A stretch of DNA of 64,000 nucleotides, taken from the NCBI RefSeq assembly GCF_001302565.1, contig NZ_CP012750.1, positions 3,472,001-3,536,000 on the forward strand. Direction: 5' to 3'. Below the pieces are notes generated by a model. The model worked only from the letters and a program-made list of their open reading frames with translations. It made no database searches and was not told the origin of the DNA. Source of the DNA: Glutamicibacter halophytocola. GTDB lineage: Bacteria > Actinomycetota > Actinomycetes > Actinomycetales > Micrococcaceae. A program made the translations under genes and the position numbers. How positions within the stretch are numbered: position 1 is the first letter of the stretch; each line of letters opens with the position of its first letter. This document shows, piece after piece, positions 24,037 through 32,301 of the stretch.

Positions 24037-24932
24037 TCTCCCGTTCCACGTTCAACGGCCTGCCGCCGTGGACCCTGGCCATTACCGCCATGCTGGCGGT
24101 CCAGCTGTCCAACGCCACGTCCGTTTTTGTCATTGAACAGGTCGGTGCCGGTGGCACCGCTTGGCTGCGCATGTGCTTCGGAGCAGCCTTTCTCTGGGTC
24201 ATCGCGCGCCCCAATTTCCGCTCCATCCGCAAGCAGGACATTCCGGCGCTGATCGCGTTGGGCGTTGTCACCGGCTATATGACCGCATTGTTCCTGGAAG
24301 CGGTTGCCCGCATTCCATTGGGCACCGCGGTATCCATCGAGTTCCTCGGCCCGCTCACCGTGGCCGGGATCATGAGCAAAAACCGGAAAGCGCTGCTCTG
24401 GCCAGCGTTGGCCGTCCTGGGCGTTGTGCTGCTGACGGAACCGTGGCACGGGCAAATCGACGCGGCAGGTGTGCTCTTCGCACTCGGCGCTGGAACCTGC
24501 TGGGGGTTGTACAACATCCTGACCCAGCACGTTGGCGACCGCTTCTCGGGAATCAGCGGCTTGTCGCTGACCATCCCGGTGGCTGCCATCGCGACACTGC
24601 CCGTTGGCTTGCCACAGGTGATCAGCCACGATTTTGCCTGGTGGACGCTTTTGGCTGCGGCAGGCATTGCCCTGATCACCCCGGTCATCGCCTTCGGCCT
24701 GGAAATGCTGGCGCTCAAGCGGATGAATCACACCGCCTTTGGCACGTTGCTCTCCATTGAGCCGGCCTTTGGCATTCTCATTGGCCTGCTGATCTTGTCC
24801 CAGACTCCAACCTGGTTCCAGTTCGCGGGCATCATTATCGTCATTGCAGCGGGCGCAGGAGCCCAGCGTGGCGGACGACGCCAAGATCCGGGCGTCCCCC
24901 TCGTTGAAGTGCCGCTGGAACCGCTTAAGTAG
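24033..24932 (+). CDS. EamA/RhtA-type amino-acid exporter
   Basis: A 299-residue membrane protein with ten helices arranged as two EamA repeats (each about five helices; LGTAVSIEFLGPLTVAG closes the first, FGTLLSIEPAFGILIGLLIL the second). The SIEFLGPL and SIEPAFG segments are typical of the RhtA (threonine/homoserine exporter) subgroup. The GTG start overlaps the B3/4 stop (GTGA). Together with the XRE-cupin regulator it forms a compact resistance or overflow operon ending in a very strong terminator. Confidence 0.85.
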   Translation: MISRSTFNGLPPWTLAITAMLAVQLSNATSVFVIEQVGAGGTAWLRMCFGAAFLWVIARPNFRSIRKQDIPALIALGVVTGYMTALFLEAVARIPLGTAVSIEFLGPLTVAGIMSKNRKALLWPALAVLGVVLLTEPWHGQIDAAGVLFALGAGTCWGLYNILTQHVGDRFSGISGLSLTIPVAAIATLPVGLPQVISHDFAWWTLLAAAGIALITPVIAFGLEMLALKRMNHTAFGTLLSIEPAFGILIGLLILSQTPTWFQFAGIIIVIAAGAGAQRGGRRQDPGVPLVEVPLEPLK

Positions 24933-24956
24933 GTCGCCCGCGCCTTTGCTGCCGCG

Positions 24957-25003
24957 CCTCAACGCAGTGCCAGAATCATCATGATCCTGGCACTGCGTTG
25001 AGG
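24957..25003 (+). terminator. Strong terminator after the EamA operon
   Basis: Perfect 17-bp arms CCTCAACGCAGTGCCAG (24957-24973) and complement (24987-25003) around a 13-base loop, followed by TTTAATT. Confidence 0.9.
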
Positions 25004-25008
25004 TTTAA

Positions 25009-25150
25009 TTAGCCCATCCGGAACGCCGTGCTCGACTGCGGGCAATCCGGTACAAGAGATCTCCAGATGCATGGACTCCCGTCTGATGTCACCTGGAAGC
25101 CGATGCGCCTGCAGATGTTCACCTCTCGTCGCGAGAAGCCTCCTCCCCCG
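25009..25150 (-). pseudogene. Decayed copy of the 3' end of the sigma/anti-sigma fusion gene
   Basis: Bases 25009-25050 match 30146-30187 (the last codons and stop of the sigma/anti-sigma fusion) at 40 of 42 positions. Homology resumes after a gap of about 60 bp: CCGGTACAAGAGATCTCCAG here versus CCGGTACAAGAAATTTTCAG there, encoding ISCTG in both. The deletion lies between CCGG repeats and shifts the frame. Further upstream only a weak VNxxM(R/K)(R/K)-like trace remains, and no intact gene exists. The left end of the homology coincides with the stop codon. This is a relic of a paralogue or of a recombination event; together with the intact gene it brackets the ABC cassette. Confidence 0.7.
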
Positions 25151-25188
25151 TTCCCCTGCGCAATTTGCCTTGGTCGTTTCATTTAAGT

Positions 25189-25212
25189 GATAATCATTCT
25201 CATTATGATTAG
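25189..25212. promoter_or_regulatory. Fur-family (Fur/Zur/Nur) box before the metal-type ABC operon
   Basis: TGATAATCATTCTCATTATGATTA contains the inverted repeat TAATCAT-N7-ATGATTA (25191-25197, 25205-25211) and reads like GATAAT/ATTATC-type Fur-family operators. It ends a few bases before or overlaps the first start codon, so binding would block initiation. Whether iron, zinc or nickel is the signal cannot be told. Confidence 0.65.
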
Positions 25213-25213
25213 C

Positions 25214-25894
25214 ATGGGGAATCAGGCAGGCATCAGCCGCGCCACAGAACTGCTCAGCCTTGAGAACAGCTCGCTGTGCGTCCGCGGTTCTTCACAGCTG
25301 CTCCTTGAAATCCCCGAGCTGCGCATTTGCTCCCGCGAGCGCCTGGTGGTCACCGGGCCCTCGGGCAGCGGCAAGTCGCTCCTGCTCTCGATGATCACCG
25401 GCCGCTGGGCCGCGCAGCTGGAGCATTCCGGGACGCGCACCATCGGCTGCGAGCGCATCGGCTACATTCCGCAGCGAGGCCAAGATGCTTTGCATCCGCT
25501 GATGCCGCTGGGCCGCCAGCTGCGCAAGGCCAGCGGCCGCAGCGCCCAGGCAGTTGCAGACACCTTGGCCTCGGTGGGACTGGATGATCCGCAGTTGCTG
25601 CAGCGCCGCCCGGCAGAGCTCTCCGGCGGCCAGGCACAGCGTGCCGCGGTGGCGCTGGCGGCACTGAGCTCAGCCCCGCTGATCCTGGCCGATGAACCCA
25701 CCAGCGCCCTGGACCAGGCATCGCGCGACAAGATCCTCGGCCTGCTGGACAAGGTGGTTTCCGCAGAGCAGGCCATGGTCGTGGTCACCCATGATCCTGA
25801 GGTCGCCGAGGCCCTGGCCACGCGGCGCATCCGGCTGGATTCCGGGAAGCTGCGCGAAGAGCTGGCGCCTGCACGGCAGGCGGTCCCGGCATGA
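25214..25894 (+). CDS. ABC transporter ATPase (DppD/NikD-like)
   Basis: About 226 residues with Walker A GPSGSGKS, Q-loop YIPQRGQDALHPLMPLG, signature LSGGQAQR, Walker B LILADEP and the switch histidine in VVVTHDP. The GQDALHPLM loop is typical of peptide/nickel-type importer ATPases (DppD/NikD). Start is uncertain: ATG 25214 or ATG 25205, both downstream of or inside the Fur-like box, without a ribosome site; a leaderless message is possible. It overlaps the second ATPase by 4 bp. Confidence 0.88.
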   Translation: MGNQAGISRATELLSLENSSLCVRGSSQLLLEIPELRICSRERLVVTGPSGSGKSLLLSMITGRWAAQLEHSGTRTIGCERIGYIPQRGQDALHPLMPLGRQLRKASGRSAQAVADTLASVGLDDPQLLQRRPAELSGGQAQRAAVALAALSSAPLILADEPTSALDQASRDKILGLLDKVVSAEQAMVVVTHDPEVAEALATRRIRLDSGKLREELAPARQAVPA

Positions 25895-26562
25895 GCCACC
25901 CGGTACTCGAGGCATCCGGGGTATCGGCGAGCCGAGGCACCGGCCGCAATGCCCGGCAGATCCTGGCCCCGGTCTGCCTGGCCGTGGAAGCCGGCGAATC
26001 GCTGGCCATTACCGGCGCTTCCGGTGCCGGAAAATCCACGCTGGCCGACATCATCCTGGGACTGGGCGACCCGTCCACGGGTCAGGTGAACCTGCTCGGC
26101 ACACCGTGGTCATTGCCCGGCAGGAATCTCTCGGCACGGCGCCGGCACCTGGTCCAAGGCGTCCCGCAGGATGCCGCGGCGGCCTTCGTGCCACGGTATT
26201 CCATCCGCAGGTCGCTGCATCTGGCACTCTCCCGCCTGGCACCGCACCTGGCAGCAGAAGAGCAGATCGAGCGGGCCGCCCACGTGGCCCGATTCGACCC
26301 CGCCCTGCTGGATCGGCGGCCGCGCGAGCTCTCCGGCGGCCAGGCACAGCGGGCGGCTTTGGCCCGCGCGCTGGTCGTCGACCCGGCACTGCTGGTCGCC
26401 GATGAACCCACCAGCGCCTTGGACCCCGCCACCGCCGGCGAAGTGGCAGAGCATTTGTTCACGACCGCCAAGGACACCGGAATCGCGTTGCTGCTGGTCA
26501 CCCACGACCTGCAACTGGCAGCCCGCTGTTCGCGCCATCTGCGCATCAGCGCGCCGCGCTGA
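25891..26562 (+). CDS. ABC transporter ATPase (DppF/NikE-like)
   Basis: A 223-residue ATPase with Walker A GASGAGKST, Q-loop GVPQDAAAAFVPRYSI, signature LSGGQAQRAALARAL, Walker B LLVADEPTSALD and VTHD. The two ATPases form the heterodimer usual for family-5 binding-protein importers. Its start overlaps the first ATPase stop (ATGA). It lacks the C-terminal oligopeptide/dipeptide extension of true Opp/Dpp proteins, which favours a metal or small-opine substrate. Confidence 0.88.
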   Translation: MSHPVLEASGVSASRGTGRNARQILAPVCLAVEAGESLAITGASGAGKSTLADIILGLGDPSTGQVNLLGTPWSLPGRNLSARRRHLVQGVPQDAAAAFVPRYSIRRSLHLALSRLAPHLAAEEQIERAAHVARFDPALLDRRPRELSGGQAQRAALARALVVDPALLVADEPTSALDPATAGEVAEHLFTTAKDTGIALLLVTHDLQLAARCSRHLRISAPR

Positions 26563-26603
26563 TCCGCGACCATCACCGACCCACTCGCAAGGAACACACT
26601 TTC

Positions 26604-28124
26604 ATGACTCGACGCCGCAGCACCTCCCTGCCCCTGCCCCTGCTCCCGCTCGCTGCCACCTTGGCGCTGACCGGCTGCTTCTCCGCCTCCGCCGATCCAG
26701 CAGGCAGCACCGGGCGCATTTCAGTGGCCCACATGCAGCCGCCCCGCTCGGGCCTGGATCCCCTGAGCGATGACGCATTCAAGCTTTCACGCTGGTCCAC
26801 CGCCGAAACCCTGGTAACCCTCAACGAATCCGGCGACGCCACCCCCGGGCTGGCCACCGCCTGGCAGCGCACCAGCGATACGGCCTGGGAGATCACCATC
26901 CGCAAGGGCGTCAGCTTCCACAACGGCGAACCCCTGACAGCCGCGGCGGCCGCCAACTCGCTGCAGGCGGCCATTGATTCCACCCCCGTGCCGCGCATCC
27001 TGAACGGGACCGCTTTGAACGTCGATGCGGTCGATGGCCAGACCCTGCGGATCACCACCGCTGATCCCGACCCGCTGCTGCCCCAGCGCCTTTCCAGCCC
27101 GCAGCTGGCCATCTTTGATCCTTCCGCCTACACCGATCACGGGGTCAACCCGGTGAACACCGGAACCGGGCCGTTCAAGATCACCGCAGTGGACGGCATC
27201 TCCGGGGCAACCCTGGATCGCTTCGATGGCTACTGGGGCGAGCCGGCGTCCGCCGCGGGCATCGACGTGAAATTCGTTCCGGACGGCACGGCCCGCACCG
27301 CGGCCCTGCGCACCGGCGAGGCCGACATCGTCGAGGCCATTCCGGCTGGCCAGGCCTCCACTGTGGACCAGGAACTGCTCACCGAAGTCCCGATGCCGCG
27401 CACCAATACGCTGTACCTGAACACCAAGAAGGGGCCCTTCGCCGATCCAGCGGTACGCGCCGCGGCCCGCGAAGCCATCGACCGCGCAGCCATTATCGAA
27501 TCCGTCTACGAGGACCGCGCCGACCTTGCCGAGGGCCTGCTCGGCCCAGCCCTGCCCTATGCCGCCGAGTACCGCGACGATGCCGAGTACCAGGAACTGC
27601 TGGCCCACCGCGCGCAGCCGGCCAAGGTCAAGGATGTCAAGATCTCGCTGGGCACCTTCACCGACCGCGCGGAACTTCCCGAAGTGGCCGTGATCCTCGA
27701 GCAGCAGCTCGAAGCGGCAGGTTTCGAGGTGCAGCAGGATGTGCGCGAATACCAGTACATCGAGGCCGATGCCCTGGACGGCGCTTTCGACGCCTTCATC
27801 CTCTCCCGCGCCACGGTTCTGGACTCCGGTGACCCGGTGGCCTATTTCGCCTCGGACTTCACCTGTGAAGGCGGCTTCGCCATCTCCCAGCTGTGCGACA
27901 CCCAGGTCGAAGAAGGCATCGCCAGCGCTTCGGAAACCGACGCGGGCACCGGCCGCCAGCGTGCCATCATGCTGGCCGAAGCAAGGATCCTGGGTACCGA
28001 CGCGGCCATCCCGCTGCTGCATGAGCGGGTGATCCAGGGCGAAAATGCCGCCGTATCCGGTGCTGCCCGGGATCCTCGCGAACGGTCCCTGGTCACCACG
28101 CAGACGCAGCTGGACACCAAGTAG
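26604..28124 (+). CDS. Family-5 extracellular solute-binding lipoprotein
   Basis: A 506-residue protein with a lipoprotein signal (RRR, hydrophobic core, LALTGC with C25 lipidated). The mature part has the SBP_bac_5 pattern: ATAWQRTSDTAWEITIRKGVSFHNGEPLTA is the diagnostic motif of peptide/nickel/opine-binding proteins. NTGTGPFKI and the long C-terminal lobe follow. With a Fur-like box upstream, nickel, zinc or a metallophore complex is more likely than peptides. It lies between the ATPases and the fused permease. Confidence 0.88.
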   Translation: MTRRRSTSLPLPLLPLAATLALTGCFSASADPAGSTGRISVAHMQPPRSGLDPLSDDAFKLSRWSTAETLVTLNESGDATPGLATAWQRTSDTAWEITIRKGVSFHNGEPLTAAAAANSLQAAIDSTPVPRILNGTALNVDAVDGQTLRITTADPDPLLPQRLSSPQLAIFDPSAYTDHGVNPVNTGTGPFKITAVDGISGATLDRFDGYWGEPASAAGIDVKFVPDGTARTAALRTGEADIVEAIPAGQASTVDQELLTEVPMPRTNTLYLNTKKGPFADPAVRAAAREAIDRAAIIESVYEDRADLAEGLLGPALPYAAEYRDDAEYQELLAHRAQPAKVKDVKISLGTFTDRAELPEVAVILEQQLEAAGFEVQQDVREYQYIEADALDGAFDAFILSRATVLDSGDPVAYFASDFTCEGGFAISQLCDTQVEEGIASASETDAGTGRQRAIMLAEARILGTDAAIPLLHERVIQGENAAVSGAARDPRERSLVTTQTQLDTK

Positions 28125-28140
28125 GGCGAAGAAGCACCGC

Positions 28141-29988
28141 ATGAAATTCCTCCGCTTCTACAGGCAGAAAACCTCGCTGGTTTCCGCCGCCTCCTATCTG
28201 CTCAGTGCCCTGGTGCTGCTCCTGCTCGCCGGCGCCCTGCCCTGGCTTTCGCGCACCGATCCGGCCGCCGCGGTGCTGCGGGCCCGCTATGCGGAGCTGG
28301 AGCCCACGCCGCAGGCGCTGGCTGCCATCCGCGAACAGCTTGGACTGGGCCAAGGGCCTGTGCACTCCAGCCTGCAGTGGTGGGCCGGGGTGCTGCGCGG
28401 GGATCTGGGTTCATCCTGGGTCAGCGGAGCACCGATCGGCCCCGGGGCCTGGCAGGCCCTGTCCGTTTCGGCCACGCTCACGGCCTTTGCCAGCGCGGCC
28501 GCCCTGCTGGTCGCGCTCTGCCTGATCGCCCCGGCGATGCTGCGGGTGCTGCGCGACAGGCCGCAGACCGGGTCCGGGCCGCTGGGCGTCGCCCTGACTG
28601 CCCTGCCGGAATTCCTGCTGGCCAGCATCCTGCTGGTGCTGGTCGCGGTGAAGCTCGACTGGCTGCCGCCCTATGGCTGGACCGGGCTGGATACCGCGGT
28701 ATTGCCGGCACTGGCCCTGGGCATTCCGGCCGGCGGGCTGCTGGGCCGGCTGCTGGCCGATGCCATTGCCTCGGTGGCCGGCGAGCCATGGGTGATGATC
28801 TGGCGGATGGCCGGCGCCTCGGGACCCGTGCTGCTGGCCGGGGTGCTGCGCCGCGCAGGCGCTGCCATCATCGACCAGTTCGGCCTGGTGTTCATCGGGC
28901 TGCTGGGCGGGGCGGTCGCCGTGGAACAGGTTTTCGCCATCCCCGGTCTGGGACGCTTCCTGCTCGGCTCGGCCAATGCGCAAGATATCCCGGCGCTGCA
29001 GGCAGGCCTGCTGCTGATGGCCGGAACCGCAGTGCTCATCGGATTGCTGGCCACCGCCGCCCGGCGCTGGCTGCGCGGGGGTCCACTGCCTGCCGGGGCC
29101 TTGTCCGTCCCGCCGGAATTCCGCGGCAAATCCTCCTTGCTGCGCTGGACTGCGGGGATCACCTGCACCGGGTTGCTGGCCATCATGGCCTTCGGCTTGC
29201 CCCGCGATCCCTACGCGATCAGCCACCAGCGGCTGGCCGCGCCGAGCTGGTCCCTTCCCTTCGGCGCGGATGCCAGCGGCCGGGATCTGCTGGGCCGGGT
29301 GGCCCATGGAACCTTGGGCACGGTCGCCCCGGCAGTGCTGATCGTGCTCTGCGCCGTGGCCATCGGCCTGCTGCTGGCCGGGCTGGGCGAGATCTCCCGC
29401 GGGCCCTCGGCCATTGCCAATGCCACCCCGCCAATCCTGGCCGGCGTCGTGATTGCCGCGCTGCTGGGTCCCTCGGTGATCGGCGCCGGGGTGGCAGTGC
29501 TGTGGGTGACCTGGCCCCCGTTGTCCGCCCATGCGGCATCATTGCTCGAAGAAGCACGGGCCATGCCGCATATCCGCTGGCTGCCGCTGTCCGGAGTTCG
29601 CCGCGGGGAAATCTTCGTGAAGCACCTGTTGCCGGCAATCGTCCCGCCCTTGCTGCGCCATGGCATGCTGCGCCTTCCCGGAGTTGCCCTGGCCCTGGCG
29701 GCGTTGGGCTTCCTGGGCCTGGGCGCCCAGCCGCCCACTCCGGAATGGGGATTGCTGCTGGCCGAGGGCATCGGCTACGTCGAGCGCGCCCCGTGGACGG
29801 TCTTCGCCCCAGCGCTCTCGCTGGTGCTGACTTCGGTCTGCGCCGTGGCCGTTGCGGGGATGAGCCCCTCGCGGCGCCCTTCGAAAAATTCTGGCCTGCC
29901 CGGCGCTGGAACCGCACCAGCATCTGCGGATGCAACGCCGGATGCTTCTGCTACTCCCGCTGGCGGCGCGCTACACAGCAACAGCTGA
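28141..29988 (+). CDS. Fused DppB-DppC-type ABC permease (single 615-residue protein)
   Basis: This protein holds both permease halves that are normally separate genes. The N-half (about 1-320) resembles DppB/NikB: an N-terminal helix, a large loop with AIREQLGLGQGPVHSSLQWWAGVLRGDLG, then five helices. The C-half (about 350-590) resembles DppC/NikC: LPFGADASGRDLLGRVAHG is the classic start of that family, and EARAMPHIRWLPLSGVRRGEIFVKHLLPAIVPPLL is the EAA-loop that docks the ATPase. The ATG at 28141 is 16 bp after the binding-protein stop. A Ser/Ala/Pro-rich tail ends the protein. Fusion fixes a 1:1 stoichiometry. Confidence 0.85.
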   Translation: MKFLRFYRQKTSLVSAASYLLSALVLLLLAGALPWLSRTDPAAAVLRARYAELEPTPQALAAIREQLGLGQGPVHSSLQWWAGVLRGDLGSSWVSGAPIGPGAWQALSVSATLTAFASAAALLVALCLIAPAMLRVLRDRPQTGSGPLGVALTALPEFLLASILLVLVAVKLDWLPPYGWTGLDTAVLPALALGIPAGGLLGRLLADAIASVAGEPWVMIWRMAGASGPVLLAGVLRRAGAAIIDQFGLVFIGLLGGAVAVEQVFAIPGLGRFLLGSANAQDIPALQAGLLLMAGTAVLIGLLATAARRWLRGGPLPAGALSVPPEFRGKSSLLRWTAGITCTGLLAIMAFGLPRDPYAISHQRLAAPSWSLPFGADASGRDLLGRVAHGTLGTVAPAVLIVLCAVAIGLLLAGLGEISRGPSAIANATPPILAGVVIAALLGPSVIGAGVAVLWVTWPPLSAHAASLLEEARAMPHIRWLPLSGVRRGEIFVKHLLPAIVPPLLRHGMLRLPGVALALAALGFLGLGAQPPTPEWGLLLAEGIGYVERAPWTVFAPALSLVLTSVCAVAVAGMSPSRRPSKNSGLPGAGTAPASADATPDASATPAGGALHSNS

Positions 29989-30145
29989 AGTTCGCGGCTT
30001 GCACGGAGCAGGCTCTGCACGCATGGATGTTTCCTGGCCTGCTCGCGCTGCACGCACCTGCACGGGAGGAGCTGGAGACCGGTGCGCGAATGGCAAACGC
30101 CGCCGGATCCTGTGGTGCGGCTGGAATTCCAAGGCCTTCTTGGGG

Positions 30146-30187
30146 TTAGCTCATCCGGAACGCCGTGCTCGACTGCGGGCTATCCGG
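30146..30187. repeat. 42-bp direct repeat, partner of 25009-25050
   Basis: Identical at 40 of 42 positions and in the same orientation as 25009-25050. Here it encodes the last 13 codons and stop of the sigma/anti-sigma fusion. The two copies enclose 5.1 kb containing the complete ABC importer cassette. Confidence 0.85.
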
Positions 30188-32080
30188 GAAGTCAAAGCTG
30201 ATCGTGCGTTCCTTGTTCGTTTGCAAGGTGGTCACCGACAGCTCAGCAGGGCCGGTACAAGAAATTTTCAGGGTATGGATTCCCAGCAGGTGCCAATGGC
30301 AATGCCCTGATACTTCCACCATGTCAAAAGCTAACTTTTTCATTTCAACATTGACGGTGTACCGCGCTACGCCTTCTGGTGGCGTGATATCAAAGGTGTA
30401 CGTCGGGAAGTGCGGATGATGGTCGGTGTGCATCGCGACTTCGAACTGCTCTTGCGATTCAATGCTCGGTGATTCCGTGGGCTCGGCCGTCGGAGCCACG
30501 GATGGCTCGGCCGTCGGAGCCACGGATGGCTCGGCCGTCGGAGTCACAGATGCTTCCGGAGTCGGTTCCACGGTTGGAGTCTCGCTCGCCTCTGGACTCG
30601 GCTCCGGTGCTGGCTCCACGGAAGGTTCAGGCGTCGGCGTCACGCTCGGTTCGGCGCTCGGCCCAGCCGTCGCTTCGGCGGTTGCAGGATGCGACGATTC
30701 TTCCGGAACAGGCGCAGTTGAAGTTTCAGCGGTTGGCGTCTCCGATGCCTGAGGCATTGCCTCAATGCTTGGCTCCGGTTCCGGATCAGAACTCTCCAGC
30801 GGGGCTGCAGCTTCGGCAGTAGGCGCCGCAGATGGCGCACTCGGTGACGGTATAACTGGTGGCGCTTCCGCGCGGGCGCTCTGCTGCGATGGCCCCGTCT
30901 CCTGCTGCTTCATTGGAGCAACAAAACCAGGTGTCCGGGCAAGATATTCAGACGGTTCAGCATCGAGCGTCGGCGCAGGCTGAACCCATGCCGAACGCCC
31001 GGGTCTTTGGCCCGATTCAGTGCTCTCGGGCGCAACGACTTCAGGGGCCGGAGCGGGATTGTATTCCTTGGAGCTCGCCGGCGGGGCCGATTTCGGATCA
31101 GCACCCGTGGTCGCATCGGGCAGAAAACCCCCTGCAGCTGCGAATGCGGTCATCGTCAATAATCCGACGCCCACCGAAGACACCAGCACCACGCCACCAG
31201 TCGTCCCGATACCAACAGCACCAGCGGTGGCCCCGGCACTTGCCGATACCGTCGATGCAACACCCTGGGCACCCGCGATTCCGCCGGCCGCTGGTACGCC
31301 CAGCGCCGTGGTGCCGCCAACCAGCAGCGGCACGATGAAGGCACGCAGGCTAGAGCCTACTTCGGTGAGTTCCGCGAATACTGCGGCGCACTCATCACAA
31401 GTCTTCAGGTGCTGCTTGACTGCCTTTTCGTCTTTGCTCTTGAGGGTGCCACGGACCATCGCAGGCAGGTGCTTTCGCGCTTCGGCGCACTGTTCCGAAA
31501 GTCCGGACTGGGCCTTCATATGCGCCGAGAGGTACGCCTGGCGCAGTCCTTCACGCGCACGAATAGCCAGAGCCGATACCGCATTCGGTGTAATCCCCAG
31601 GATCGGAGCGATTTCGCGAGGTGCGAGCCCCTCAACCTCGACGTGCCAGAGCACCATCCTCCAGCGTTCGGGCAAGGACTGAAAGGCATCGACGATAAAA
31701 GATGTCTCGGCCCGATCCATGACGTCGTCAGCGAATGCATCCCCCATATGGAACTCTTGGTGATCGTCAACAACGATCTGCTGCGACGCTGCCTTGTTCC
31801 TGGCAAAAGCACAGCGCGATACGACAGTCAGCAAATAGGCTCGGAAGAATTCCTGCGGCCCCAAGCCTCGTTCAATGGCTTGGAAAACCTTCAAGAATGC
31901 TTCTGAAACGATATCTTCAGCCTCAGACGGAGTATCGGTATGACGATAGGCGACAGCCAAGGCAACCTGCTTATGGCGTCGATATAGATGCGCTTGGGAT
32001 TCCCGGTCCCCTCCGCGGATCCCTCGGATCAAGCTCGCATCACTGAGTTCAGCGAAGATCTCTCCCGAATCAATTGTCAT
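30146..32080 (-). CDS. ECF sigma factor fused to zinc-finger anti-sigma, membrane segment and extracellular stalk
   Basis: A 644-residue protein. Residues 1-95 are sigma region 2 (DTPSEAEDIVSEAFLKVFQAI), about 125-185 region 4 (LPERWRMVLWHVEVEGLAPREIAPILGITPNAVSALAIRAREGLR). At about 200-240 is a zf-HC2 anti-sigma motif (HLKTCDEC). Hydrophobic, Gly/Ala-rich segments at about 245-330 probably cross the membrane. Residues 340-540 are Pro/Thr/Ser/Ala/Glu-rich with tandem AEPSVAPT repeats, and the last 100 residues form a small domain. Sigma and anti-sigma in one chain with an outer sensor suggests release by proteolysis. It is preceded by, and coupled to, a 74-residue gene. Confidence 0.85.
   Translation of the reverse strand: MTIDSGEIFAELSDASLIRGIRGGDRESQAHLYRRHKQVALAVAYRHTDTPSEAEDIVSEAFLKVFQAIERGLGPQEFFRAYLLTVVSRCAFARNKAASQQIVVDDHQEFHMGDAFADDVMDRAETSFIVDAFQSLPERWRMVLWHVEVEGLAPREIAPILGITPNAVSALAIRAREGLRQAYLSAHMKAQSGLSEQCAEARKHLPAMVRGTLKSKDEKAVKQHLKTCDECAAVFAELTEVGSSLRAFIVPLLVGGTTALGVPAAGGIAGAQGVASTVSASAGATAGAVGIGTTGGVVLVSSVGVGLLTMTAFAAAGGFLPDATTGADPKSAPPASSKEYNPAPAPEVVAPESTESGQRPGRSAWVQPAPTLDAEPSEYLARTPGFVAPMKQQETGPSQQSARAEAPPVIPSPSAPSAAPTAEAAAPLESSDPEPEPSIEAMPQASETPTAETSTAPVPEESSHPATAEATAGPSAEPSVTPTPEPSVEPAPEPSPEASETPTVEPTPEASVTPTAEPSVAPTAEPSVAPTAEPTESPSIESQEQFEVAMHTDHHPHFPTYTFDITPPEGVARYTVNVEMKKLAFDMVEVSGHCHWHLLGIHTLKISCTGPAELSVTTLQTNKERTISFDFPDSPQSSTAFRMS
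30481..30552. repeat. Three tandem 24-bp repeats inside the stalk region
   Basis: Copies at 30481-30504 and 30505-30528 are identical; 30529-30552 differs at two positions. Each encodes the octapeptide AEPSVAPT (or AEPSVTPT). Such in-frame repeats expand and contract by slippage and would change stalk length between strains. Confidence 0.9.
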
Positions 32081-32301
32081 AACGCCCCCAAAACGTCTAA
32101 GGCCTTCAGCTGGCCATCACGTTCTTGGCAACCTGCAGCATTCCCCAAATTTGCGGCCCGCAGAACTTTCGCGGCCAAGGTCCCACCCTTGACTGCATTA
32201 CTGCGTGCCTCCCACATTCTTCCATCGTGTGTCTGAACTAGAAAGGGCGATTCCACGCAAACATCATCACGAAGTCGCACCTCGTTATTTCCCGCTCGCA
32301 T
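32077..32301 (-). CDS. Small protein upstream of and coupled to the sigma/anti-sigma fusion
   Basis: A 74-residue polar protein without recognisable domain (GNNEVRLRDDVCVESPFLVQ, then DGRMWEARSNAVKGG). I chose ATG 32301 because AAGGGAG precedes it. Its stop codon overlaps the start of the sigma gene by 4 bp, so the two are translated together. It could be a short regulator of the sigma protein, but nothing in the sequence shows that. Confidence 0.5.
   Translation of the reverse strand: MRAGNNEVRLRDDVCVESPFLVQTHDGRMWEARSNAVKGGTLAAKVLRAANLGNAAGCQERDGQLKALDVLGAL

Noticed and set aside
28377..30149. 590-codon plus-strand frame overlapping the fused permease
   Set aside because: Its Arg/Gly/Ala-rich translation has no motifs, while the other frame gives a complete two-half permease.
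30481..30552. Short regular repeats considered as a CRISPR array
   Set aside because: The 24-bp units are directly adjacent without spacers and encode an in-frame octapeptide.
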